Source: Candidatus Magasanikbacteria bacterium CG1_02_41_34
GTDB taxonomy: Bacteria > Patescibacteriota > Patescibacteriia > Magasanikbacterales > UBA922
Direction of reading: 5' to 3'
DNA length: 46,383 nucleotides
Assembly: GCA_001871445.1 (NCBI GenBank)
Contig: MNVD01000022.1
Span: 1 to 46,383 of the forward strand
Part shown: positions 31,191 to 38,577 of the stretch, piece after piece
Layout: the number at the start of each line of letters is the position of its first letter
Numbering within the stretch: the stretch's first letter is position 1
The notes under the pieces: generated by a model
What the model saw: only the letters and a program-made list of their open reading frames with translations
What the model was told of the DNA's origin: nothing
Database searches by the model: none
Position numbers and translations under genes: made by a program

Positions 31191-31246
31191 CTTAGGGTTT
31201 TAGAGGATTAGGTATTTGATTATTCCTAACGCTCTAATACTCTAAC
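31191..31246. repeat. Imperfect inverted repeat of TTAG-type words
   Basis: CTTAGGGTTTTAGAGGATTAGG (split as CTTAGGGTTTT and AGAGGATTAGG, 31191-31212) is the approximate reverse complement of 31225-31246. It lies in the thrS leader between the T-box terminator and the start codon, and shares words with 30291-30331. Confidence 0.65.
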
Positions 31247-31263
31247 ATCTAACATCTGTACAT

Positions 31264-33000
31264 ATGAATACCGAACACCTCCGCCACAGTGCAGCACATC
31301 TCCTTGCCGCCGCAGTCTTGGAGTTATATCCAGACGTAAAATTAACTCTTGGTCCTGCGATTGAGAATGGTTTTTATTATGACATTGACTTTGGTGACGT
31401 CACGTTGTCAGTTGAAGATTTACCTGCAATTGAAAAGAAAATGAAAGATCTTGTGAATGATTGGAAAGAATTTTCACACAAGGAAGTGTCATTAGAAGAA
31501 GCAAAAGAAGTGTATGCAGGTAATGAATACAAACTTGAAATGATTTATGATATTGCCGAAAAAGGAGAAACAATAACACTCTATACCTGTGGCAATTTTA
31601 CAGATCTTTGTCGTGGTGGACATGTCGACGAACCAAGAAAATCACTTCGTGCATTCAAACTCATGAGCGTCGCAGGTGCCTACTGGCGAGGTGATGAAAA
31701 AAAACCAATGCTCACACGTATTTATGGTACAGCCTTTGAAACAAAAGAAGAACTGAAGGCGCATCTAGAGATGCTCGAAGAAGCAAAGAAGCGAGATCAT
31801 CGAAAAATTGGAAAAGAACAGAAGCTCTATTTTATCGATGACATGGTTGGCAAAGGACTCGTGATGTGGCTCCCAAATGGAGTGACAATTCGAGATGAAA
31901 TAGAAAAGCTCGCAAGAGAAAAAGAAGCTGCAGGTGGGTATGTGCGTGTTGTCACGCCACATATCGCAAAGCAAGAATTATTTTTGACATCAGGACATTT
32001 GCCATATTATGAAAAGGACATGTATCCAAAGATGGAGATGGATGATGGGACATATTATATGAAAGCCATGAATTGTCCACATCACCATCGTATTTATCAG
32101 TACGAGCCACATAGTTACCGTGATCTTCCGCTTCGTTTAGCTGAGTATGGAACAGTGTATCGCAATGAATTGTCTGGAACCTTGGCAGGACTTTTGCGTG
32201 TGAGGGGCATGGCAATGAATGATGCACACATGTATTGTCGAAAAGATCAGATCAAGGATGAGTTCAAGGCTGTGATGAAACTCACCATGGAGTATTTTAA
32301 GATTTTTGGATTTGAAAAGTATTGGTTTCGTTTGTCAAAGTGGAGCCCAGATCATACGGAAAAATATATCAATGAGCCAGAGAATTGGACCTATAGCCAA
32401 GACGTTCTCCGTGAAGTGCTAGAAGAAATGAATGTGGAATTTGTAGAGGTAGATGATGAAGCCGCTTTTTATGGACCAAAGGTAGATGTACAGGTGCGTT
32501 CAGTGATTGGGCGAGAAGAGACGATGTCCACGATTCAGCTCGACTTTTTGGCAAAGAGTAGATTTGGTTTGTCTTACACCGATGAAGAAGGAAGTGAAAA
32601 TAACGAAGTCTTTGTGATTCATCGCGCACCACTCTCTGTACATGAGCGTTTCCTTGCATTTCTCATCGAGCATTATGCTGGTGTCTGGCCAGTATGGATG
32701 TCTCCTGTCCAAGTACACATTGTACCAGTATCAGAAAAGCATGTGGATGGTGCACGTGCTATGGTAGCAGAGTTTATTGCGGCCGGTATTCGTGTCAGTA
32801 TTGATGAAGCCGATGAAACGGTCGGCAAGAAAATACGCAATGCGACAAAGCAGAAACATCCCTATATCCTCGTAGTCGGTGACAAAGAATTGTCTGGAGA
32901 AGACCTCATGATTCGAGTGCGAGGACAGGAAGAACAAGAGTCAATGTCAAAGGAAGCCTTTATCGAAAAAGTGAAGAAGGAGATCGCAATTCGTGCGTAA
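31264..33000 (+). CDS. thrS: Threonyl-tRNA synthetase, lacking the N-terminal TGS domain
   Basis: 578 residues, about 60 fewer than typical: the protein begins directly at the editing domain (HLRHSAAHLL with the HxxxH pair, then DLCRGGH), so the ubiquitin-like TGS domain is missing. The class II catalytic core is intact: NCPHH with zinc ligands, motif 2 as RNELSGTLAGLLRVRG followed by NDAHMYC, and the C-terminal anticodon-binding domain from about 475 (VQVHIVPVSEKHVDGA). Motif 3 reads HRAPLSVHERFLAFLIEHYAG, with Ser-Val where Gly-Ser is common before the ERF triad. No in-frame start upstream could restore TGS. Expression is governed by the T-box just ahead. Confidence 0.97.
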   Translation: MNTEHLRHSAAHLLAAAVLELYPDVKLTLGPAIENGFYYDIDFGDVTLSVEDLPAIEKKMKDLVNDWKEFSHKEVSLEEAKEVYAGNEYKLEMIYDIAEKGETITLYTCGNFTDLCRGGHVDEPRKSLRAFKLMSVAGAYWRGDEKKPMLTRIYGTAFETKEELKAHLEMLEEAKKRDHRKIGKEQKLYFIDDMVGKGLVMWLPNGVTIRDEIEKLAREKEAAGGYVRVVTPHIAKQELFLTSGHLPYYEKDMYPKMEMDDGTYYMKAMNCPHHHRIYQYEPHSYRDLPLRLAEYGTVYRNELSGTLAGLLRVRGMAMNDAHMYCRKDQIKDEFKAVMKLTMEYFKIFGFEKYWFRLSKWSPDHTEKYINEPENWTYSQDVLREVLEEMNVEFVEVDDEAAFYGPKVDVQVRSVIGREETMSTIQLDFLAKSRFGLSYTDEEGSENNEVFVIHRAPLSVHERFLAFLIEHYAGVWPVWMSPVQVHIVPVSEKHVDGARAMVAEFIAAGIRVSIDEADETVGKKIRNATKQKHPYILVVGDKELSGEDLMIRVRGQEEQESMSKEAFIEKVKKEIAIRA

Positions 33001-33012
33001 AATATGGGAAAG

Positions 33013-33037
33013 AAAAACCGCCATCACGGCGGTTTTT
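33013..33037. terminator. Bidirectional terminator between thrS and the convergent gene
   Basis: AAAAACCGCC-ATCAC-GGCGGTTTTT, with runs on both sides. Confidence 0.92.
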
Positions 33038-33047
33038 CTTGTTTTCT

Positions 33048-34259
33048 CTAGGTTCTGCCTAATATTCTTTTCCAAAAACTTGGATTTTTCTTTGGTGCTT
33101 GTGTAGTATTATCCTCTTCAGGAAGTGTTATTGTTTTTCCTTCAAAGATTGCTTTTTCACCTGCATTGAGTATTTTACCAAGTCCATCTCCTACTGCTTC
33201 AACAGCTGTTATTGCTGGGCTCTTTGGCAGCGTTATTGTTTCTGAATCTTGATCGAATCCCTCTTGGTGAATTTGTTTGCGTAAACGATCTGTTTCTTTT
33301 GCGTCTCTTTTTGCAGTTTTTGAAGTAAGAGCCTCATCCTCTCCACTATTTATTTTGTCTGCTGTTTTTGCCCACTTTCCTTTTTCAGTTGCCACCGTTT
33401 TTCCTCTGTACATTGTATTCGTGACTGCGTCGGCTGTATTAGTCAATATGTTTCCTACCCCTTCGGCTACTTGTTTTCCTAGCCCGTGCTTTAATTTACC
33501 AGTTTCAGATGCTACATCATACCCTTTCTTTGCAATTTTTTTGTCTATACGTTCTTGCTCCTCTGGCACATATGCTGCTTCTTCAATAGCGTTATTTTCT
33601 TCGAGAATTTGTTCGTCTTCTAGTACTTGATCTGAAAGTTTGATAGAGTTTTTTGTTTTTGGTGGTAGTTTTCTTTTTACATGAACTGTTGTATTTTTGG
33701 AACCTGAAATGATTGGAAGAATTTCCATTTCTTTTATAACTTTTTGTTGATGTGCAATGGCATCAACTCTTTCCTGGGGATCTTCGTTAAGGTCAGGGAG
33801 CAGCGCTGCAGATTCGTCATCAGGCAGGGTAAGTTTTTCTCCGTGTTTTTCGAGTTCATTCCTCCTTTGTATATCCCCTGGGTCCTCGTCAAAATTTGGT
33901 GTAAATTTTTGATTAAAATCTTCCGTTTCTTCAGCAGTAAACTCACCTATATTATGATTCGTCTCGGTTCGTTCAAGTATTCCTTTGAATCCTACGGAAA
34001 AGACTTTTCCTGTTTTTTCGTCTTGAAGTGACACTGAGGAACCATCTTGACTTGAAAGATCTTCTCTTACCATACAATTCATCTTTTTCCCTCCTTTTGT
34101 TTCGTATGTAAGGTGAACGGTTCCATCCACATTACGAAGAAATTGTATCGTTTGTAGTCCGTCACTGAGAATGAGAGGCTCATTTTTTGGTTGCTCACGT
34201 TTCATGAGTTTTAGAATTTCATGGTGTGGCAATGATGATGCATCTGGGTTTCCTGTCAT
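33048..34259 (-). CDS. Hypothetical hydrophilic protein with an internal duplication
   Basis: 403 residues, acidic and Lys-rich, without signal peptide or membrane helix. I do not recognise a family. The first 110 residues look folded (LQTIQFLRNVDGTVHLTYET); the middle is probably disordered. The C-terminal half contains two copies of a segment of about 58 residues: QERIDKKIAKKGYDVASET through GVGNILTNTADAVTNTMYRGKTV, and TDRLRKQIHQEGFDQDSET through GLGKILNAGEKAIFEGKTITL. The shared pattern is R-x-x-K-x-I ... G-(Y/F)-D-x-x-SET ... G-x-G-x-IL ... GKT-(V/I). It is a single-gene unit with a good promoter, divergent from miaA. Confidence 0.8.
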   Translation of the reverse strand: MTGNPDASSLPHHEILKLMKREQPKNEPLILSDGLQTIQFLRNVDGTVHLTYETKGGKKMNCMVREDLSSQDGSSVSLQDEKTGKVFSVGFKGILERTETNHNIGEFTAEETEDFNQKFTPNFDEDPGDIQRRNELEKHGEKLTLPDDESAALLPDLNEDPQERVDAIAHQQKVIKEMEILPIISGSKNTTVHVKRKLPPKTKNSIKLSDQVLEDEQILEENNAIEEAAYVPEEQERIDKKIAKKGYDVASETGKLKHGLGKQVAEGVGNILTNTADAVTNTMYRGKTVATEKGKWAKTADKINSGEDEALTSKTAKRDAKETDRLRKQIHQEGFDQDSETITLPKSPAITAVEAVGDGLGKILNAGEKAIFEGKTITLPEEDNTTQAPKKNPSFWKRILGRT

Positions 34260-34286
34260 ATAAAATTACATTAAGTCTTTTCATAT

Positions 34287-34315
34287 ACTATACCGTATGT
34301 CTAGTATTGGGTCAA
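34287..34315 (-). promoter_or_regulatory. Promoter of the repeat-containing hypothetical gene
   Basis: Minus strand TTGACC (34315-34310), 17-base spacer, TATAGT (34292-34287), 27 bases ahead of the ATG. Confidence 0.75.
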
Positions 34316-34334
34316 TTTATTTTGCCTCAACCTA

Positions 34335-34363
34335 TTGATATTTCTCAAATTCTTTGCTATAAT
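34335..34363 (+). promoter_or_regulatory. Promoter of miaA
   Basis: TTGATA (34335-34340), 17-base spacer, TATAAT (34358-34363), with an extended TGC before the -10. One of the best promoters here. Confidence 0.8.
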
Positions 34364-34409
34364 CCTACCCCGTTGCTATAGTAGCCTTGAAAGCAACTGA
34401 TATATTGAT

Positions 34410-35351
34410 ATGGAAAAAGAGCATAAAGAATTGCCAAAATTGATCGTAATCCTCGGGCCTACTGCGGCTGGAAAAACGACCTGGGGTCTTACTCTAGCAA
34501 AAAAGTACAATGGTGAGATTATTGGTGCAGATTCAAGACAGATTTATAAAAAATTGGATATTGGTACTGCGAAGCCCGTAGGGGAATGGAGGAGAAATGG
34601 GCTGCGACGGTCGTACATGGTTGAGGATATTCCTCATCATATTATCGATATTATCGATCCTGGCAAACGTTTTAGTGTTGCAGAGTTTCGAGATAAAGCC
34701 GTGAAGTACGTAAAATTGATTCACAAAAATAACAAAATTCCTATTGTCGTGGGTGGTACTGGATTGTATATTTCTTCCCTTGTTGACAATTTTCATATTC
34801 CGCACGTGAGTCCAAATAAAAAGCTCAGACAAAGCTTGGAGGAAAAACCTATGGACGAATTATTTGTCCTTTTTCAGCGTATGGATCCAGAAGGAGCAAA
34901 AGTCATAGATAAACAGAATAAAAGACGGTTGCTTCGTGCTCTTGAAGTATGTATTCTTTCGGGTGAACCGTTTTCTCAACAAAAGAAAAAAGGGGAGCCA
35001 CTGTTTGACATTCTCCAGATAGGTATTACTGTACCAAGAGAAGAATTGCATACACGTATAGATGCGCGAGTTGATCAGATGATAAAACTTGGATTGGTAA
35101 AAGAGGTTGACTTGCTTCTTAAGCAAAAATATTCATGGGAACTTCCTAGCATGAGCGGTGTTGGATATCGACAATTTCAAGAATATTTTGAAAAAGTAAA
35201 AAGTCTTGATGAATGTATTGACCTTTTGAAAAGAGATACTCGCCGTTTTGCCCGTCGTCAATTGACATGGTTTCGCCGCGATTCCAGTATCAAGTGGTGT
35301 ACATCACTTGAAGAAGCAGATGTGTTGGTACAGTCTTTTCTTCAAGAATGA
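34410..35351 (+). CDS. miaA: tRNA dimethylallyltransferase
   Basis: 313 residues. It adds a dimethylallyl group to N6 of A37 in tRNAs reading codons that start with U. The P-loop GPTAAGKTT (15-23), ADSRQIYKKLDIGTAKP with the catalytic Asp, and VGGTGLYISSLVD are diagnostic, as is the tRNA-binding RRFARRQLTWFRRD near the C-terminus. Length is normal. It has its own strong promoter; the following gene starts 22 bases later but has a separate -10 box. MiaB, which would thiolate the product, is not in view. Confidence 0.96.
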   Translation: MEKEHKELPKLIVILGPTAAGKTTWGLTLAKKYNGEIIGADSRQIYKKLDIGTAKPVGEWRRNGLRRSYMVEDIPHHIIDIIDPGKRFSVAEFRDKAVKYVKLIHKNNKIPIVVGGTGLYISSLVDNFHIPHVSPNKKLRQSLEEKPMDELFVLFQRMDPEGAKVIDKQNKRRLLRALEVCILSGEPFSQQKKKGEPLFDILQIGITVPREELHTRIDARVDQMIKLGLVKEVDLLLKQKYSWELPSMSGVGYRQFQEYFEKVKSLDECIDLLKRDTRRFARRQLTWFRRDSSIKWCTSLEEADVLVQSFLQE

Positions 35352-35356
35352 AATAA

Positions 35357-35365
35357 TGGTATAGT
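35357..35365 (+). promoter_or_regulatory. Extended -10 of a leaderless promoter
   Basis: TGG-TATAGT ends eight bases before the ATG at 35374, so the transcript would begin at the start codon. The -35 region is not recognisable. Confidence 0.5.
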
Positions 35366-35373
35366 ATATATCT

Positions 35374-36042
35374 ATGCCAAACAATCTTCCTTCAATGCTC
35401 GGACGTGTAGGAATGAGTCATGCGACTCCTCAGATTAGTGCGCATGCACAAAATTTTGCGACGTCAAAACTCAATCAGCAAAAAGAACGTGATGCTGCGA
35501 GTGTCTCAATGGGGCGAGTGATCCAAAAAAAAGAATACGGTGAATCAGGAGGACCTTCGACGTCTATTGATCACATTATTCAGGGTTTACCAAACCATGG
35601 AGATGCGTATAAAGGGTATACCGATGAAGAACGTGATGAAATACGGACACGACTTCGATATCAGCATATTCGAAAGATGAATGAAGAAAAAAAAGTTGCC
35701 GCAGATGCTGTCGCCCTTAAAAAATCTCAAGAAGAACAGGGAGGTCTTCATATCAAAACAGGTGGCACCTACAGTTCTTCTGGATGGGGAGGTACACAAA
35801 AAATACTCAAAAAAGAATTTAAAAAAGGAAAGTATTCTACGTATAGAAATTTGTCAGGATCTGATAAAAAACATCTTGAAGATATTATCAAAGAACATAG
35901 TGTGCATGGGTATATCGGTGGAGGACATTCATATAGTACAAAAAAATCTATGGGACAAGCCTCATGGAAAAAGTACAAAGAAGGACAGATCACGAAAGAA
36001 GATTACAAAGATTTCAAACGTATTATTCGAGATATGGAGTAG
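35374..36042 (+). CDS. Hypothetical basic protein
   Basis: 222 residues, soluble, Lys/Gly/Ser-rich, with no family I recognise. The N-terminal 60 residues look flexible (HATPQISAHAQNFATSKLNQ); a helix follows (DEERDEIRTRLRYQHIRKMN). The C-terminal half has Lys-rich helices (QKILKKEFKKGKYSTYRNLS, KKHLEDIIKEHSVHGYIG, ITKEDYKDFKRIIRDME) that could bind nucleic acid or a partner (guess). Its stop codon directly abuts the stop codon of the convergent pyrF with no base between, and no terminator separates them, so the two transcripts must overlap. Confidence 0.75.
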   Translation: MPNNLPSMLGRVGMSHATPQISAHAQNFATSKLNQQKERDAASVSMGRVIQKKEYGESGGPSTSIDHIIQGLPNHGDAYKGYTDEERDEIRTRLRYQHIRKMNEEKKVAADAVALKKSQEEQGGLHIKTGGTYSSSGWGGTQKILKKEFKKGKYSTYRNLSGSDKKHLEDIIKEHSVHGYIGGGHSYSTKKSMGQASWKKYKEGQITKEDYKDFKRIIRDME

Positions 36043-36822
36043 TCAGATTTTTATCACTCTTAATCTATTAGAGTAGGCTTCCCAGCCTGCTTTTTTATAT
36101 GCCTGCGCAGCTTCGAGAGGGTCATGAGCTTCATAGATTCCACGACCTACGATGATCACATCACTTCCTTTTTCACCAATAATATATTGTGGTGTGTTGT
36201 ATCGTTGTCCGAGTGTCTCATCCGTATTGTTCATCTTTACTCCTGGCGTCATATGAATCATCCTTGGATTTTCTGATAGTTTTTGTTGAGAAATAAAACC
36301 AATCACAAAGTCATTATATTCTTCTCCTAGTGCAACTGCTTTCGTAGTGTATGCTCCCGTTGCCATAGATCCAGCAGAACTCATTTCAGCGAGGAGGAGA
36401 AGTCCTCTTTGTTGTTTCATACCCACTTCGCGAAGTCCTTCAATAATTCCAGGACCGGGCAAAATGTGGGCGTTGGTGATATCTGCCCAGCCGGCGATAT
36501 GGTAGATGCCACCTTGGTATTGATGTGTTACCGTATTGCCGATGTCTGCAAATTTTCTATCTTCAAAAATGAGAAAATTGTGTTTTTCTGAGAGCTGTTG
36601 AAGCTGTACAATTAGTTCTTGATCGAAATCTTCAACAATATCAATGTGTGTTTTGAAAATACAAATTTCAGGACCAATCGTATCAGCAAGTTGGAGAAGT
36701 GATTGTTTTGATGTGACATCTGCTGAAAGACAAAGATTTGTGTGTTTTTCATCCATAAGCAAAAACAACTTCTTTGCTGTTTTATTTTCTGTATATTGTG
36801 CACGTTTTGTATATGAAAGCAT
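36043..36822 (-). CDS. pyrF: Orotidine 5'-phosphate decarboxylase, eukaryote/URA3-type
   Basis: 259 residues; makes UMP from OMP, the last step of de novo pyrimidine synthesis. The sequence follows the eukaryotic Ura3 type rather than the shorter common bacterial PyrF: KKLFLLMDEKHTNLCLSADV at the start, GPEICIFKTHIDIVEDF, FLIFEDRKFADIGNTV (catalytic Asp88, Lys90, Asp93), WADITNAHILPGPGI, RGLLLLAEMSSAGSMATG, DFVIGFISQ, MTPGV, LGQRYNTP, and GSDVIIVGRGI. It begins three bases after pyrE and is the last gene of the pyr operon. No PyrE-PyrF fusion (as in animals) exists here. Confidence 0.96.
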   Translation of the reverse strand: MLSYTKRAQYTENKTAKKLFLLMDEKHTNLCLSADVTSKQSLLQLADTIGPEICIFKTHIDIVEDFDQELIVQLQQLSEKHNFLIFEDRKFADIGNTVTHQYQGGIYHIAGWADITNAHILPGPGIIEGLREVGMKQQRGLLLLAEMSSAGSMATGAYTTKAVALGEEYNDFVIGFISQQKLSENPRMIHMTPGVKMNNTDETLGQRYNTPQYIIGEKGSDVIIVGRGIYEAHDPLEAAQAYKKAGWEAYSNRLRVIKI

Positions 36823-36825
36823 ATT

Positions 36826-37443
36826 TTATTTTTTGGAGTCTACAAATTTCTTTCCATGACCGATCGTTGTGTTTATTGGTATCCCTTGTTCGCAGAGTGG
36901 GCAAGCATCAGCAGTATAAAGTGACATGTTTATGTTGGCGAGTGGAGTAAATGGTACACCAAATGTTTTAGCTGTTACCTCTGGGTTTTTGTTTACCATG
37001 ACCGATGCTGCAATCACATTTCCTCCGCATAATTGCACAGCATCTATTACTTGTCTGAGTGATCCTCCTGTACTGGTCAAATCTTCCACTACGAGAACGT
37101 TTTTCCCAGTAATAAGTTTGTCATACCCACGTGTGAGTGTGAGTCCTCCATCTTTTTTTTCTGCATAGATACTCAAGATTTCTTTCCCCAGTATTTCGGA
37201 CAAATGATATGCCGTCCATTGCGAAAGAATAATACCACCGAGTGCTGGACCAGCGATGATATCGATAGGCAGATGCTTGTGCGCTTCGGCAAATGCTTTG
37301 CCAACACTGCTCACCTCGGCAATATGTGGGTAGAGGGTGTCTTTATTAATATAGGTATCAAAATGTGCACCAGACGTGCCGACAAAGTGATCGTTGTCGA
37401 GAAAGGCATTGACGTCTTTGAGTGTTTGGAGGATATCAATCAT
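36826..37443 (-). CDS. pyrE: Orotate phosphoribosyltransferase
   Basis: 205 residues; joins orotate and PRPP to form OMP. The PRPP-binding loop VLVVEDLTSTGGS (about 116-128) with two acidic residues is typical, and AGPALGGIILS and YAEKK (with the mobile-loop Lys) are the other family elements. A short C-terminal extension (CPLCEQGIPINTTIGHGKKF) holds a CxxC; the same layout occurs in some long bacterial PyrE proteins. It overlaps the end of pyrD by eight bases and is followed by pyrF after three, indicating translational coupling. Confidence 0.95.
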   Translation of the reverse strand: MIDILQTLKDVNAFLDNDHFVGTSGAHFDTYINKDTLYPHIAEVSSVGKAFAEAHKHLPIDIIAGPALGGIILSQWTAYHLSEILGKEILSIYAEKKDGGLTLTRGYDKLITGKNVLVVEDLTSTGGSLRQVIDAVQLCGGNVIAASVMVNKNPEVTAKTFGVPFTPLANINMSLYTADACPLCEQGIPINTTIGHGKKFVDSKK

Positions 37444-38548
37444 ATATTATTACGTTATGCATCTCATGCCACCTCATAGCGAGGTATGGATTCCACATCA
37501 TGCCAGTCGCACTCATGGCAATGTCTGCACCAGCAGAGAGATATTCATCAAAGTGTTCTGGTTTCACGACTCCACCCACACCGAGGAGTGTCAGTCCAAG
37601 TGCTTCTGTAACGATAATATCTCGTGCATTTTTTACAAATTCCAGTCCATAACTACGAATCGGACCGCCACAGATACCACTTGTTTCTCTTCCTACTCCG
37701 AGCGCTGGTGCACCAGATGCATTTGTTACTTTTCTCCCAATGGTATTTATACCACAGACACCTCGTGCGCCTGCTCGTGCTATAGAGGTTAATACATCTG
37801 TGAGTCGTGCACGATCCTCCATGTAGCCAAGTTTCACAACGAGTGGTACGTCGCCAATCGTTTTGACAATACGCGTTGCAATATCACCAGACGTTTTTGG
37901 ATCCATATAAATACTTCCTTCAGTATGTTTGCCAACATTTGGGCAAGAGAAGTTTACCGTGATGATATCTGCACCGGCCTCTTTTGCAAGGAGTGCTGTT
38001 TTAACAAAGTCTTTTATAAAATCTTCTCCTGGTCGTTGTGTTCCTACGACTGATACATTCAGTACCTGTCCGTCTATGAGCGATGCTTTTGCTTTTGCGA
38101 TATCTTTGAGCAGATACTTTGGGTCATAGCAGCCCATGCCAAATGAATTTGTCACAGCAAGATGTTCCATATCGTGTGGTTGTTTGTTTGTTTGGTGGAG
38201 TGTTGATTCGTTGCGAGGGAGCTGTCCGTTTACGTCAATATAAATCATGTTTGGTACAGAATGGGTTTCATGCGCAGCACTCCGTATTGTTTTGTAGGTA
38301 AGTACATCAAATCCGAGTTTTGATGCAAGTGCAATATACTTGCTGTTTAAAAGTGGGCCTGCTGGTACACCGAGTGGACTCATGATCTTGTGTCCGAGAA
38401 AATCGACCCATTTTTCTTTTGGGGGAAGTGTTCGTTCTGGGTATGCTCCATCAAAAAATGGTCCTTCTTCTGCATTGTCCATATACGATTTTTGTATATC
38501 GTATATAGGAGGATGGTCTGGAAACCAGAGAGGAAGTGAAGATGCCAT
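37436..38548 (-). CDS. pyrD: Dihydroorotate dehydrogenase (class 1-like)
   Basis: 370 residues, FMN TIM barrel oxidising dihydroorotate to orotate. LGVPAGPLLNSKYIALASKLG and LTYKTIRS provide the FMN/substrate loops. The catalytic loop reads ITVNFSCPNVGKH: the Cys base indicates class 1 (soluble) enzymes rather than the Ser-bearing membrane class 2. GGVVKPEHFDEYLSAGAD is the phosphate-binding end. There is no N-terminal membrane anchor and no PyrK subunit gene nearby, so the electron acceptor (fumarate for class 1A, NAD+ with PyrK for 1B) is uncertain. It follows the carbamoyltransferase-like gene by 29 bases. Confidence 0.93.
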   Translation of the reverse strand: MASSLPLWFPDHPPIYDIQKSYMDNAEEGPFFDGAYPERTLPPKEKWVDFLGHKIMSPLGVPAGPLLNSKYIALASKLGFDVLTYKTIRSAAHETHSVPNMIYIDVNGQLPRNESTLHQTNKQPHDMEHLAVTNSFGMGCYDPKYLLKDIAKAKASLIDGQVLNVSVVGTQRPGEDFIKDFVKTALLAKEAGADIITVNFSCPNVGKHTEGSIYMDPKTSGDIATRIVKTIGDVPLVVKLGYMEDRARLTDVLTSIARAGARGVCGINTIGRKVTNASGAPALGVGRETSGICGGPIRSYGLEFVKNARDIIVTEALGLTLLGVGGVVKPEHFDEYLSAGADIAMSATGMMWNPYLAMRWHEMHNVIIYD

Positions 38549-38577
38549 ATATATCAGCGTATCATAGTGAAGAAGAG

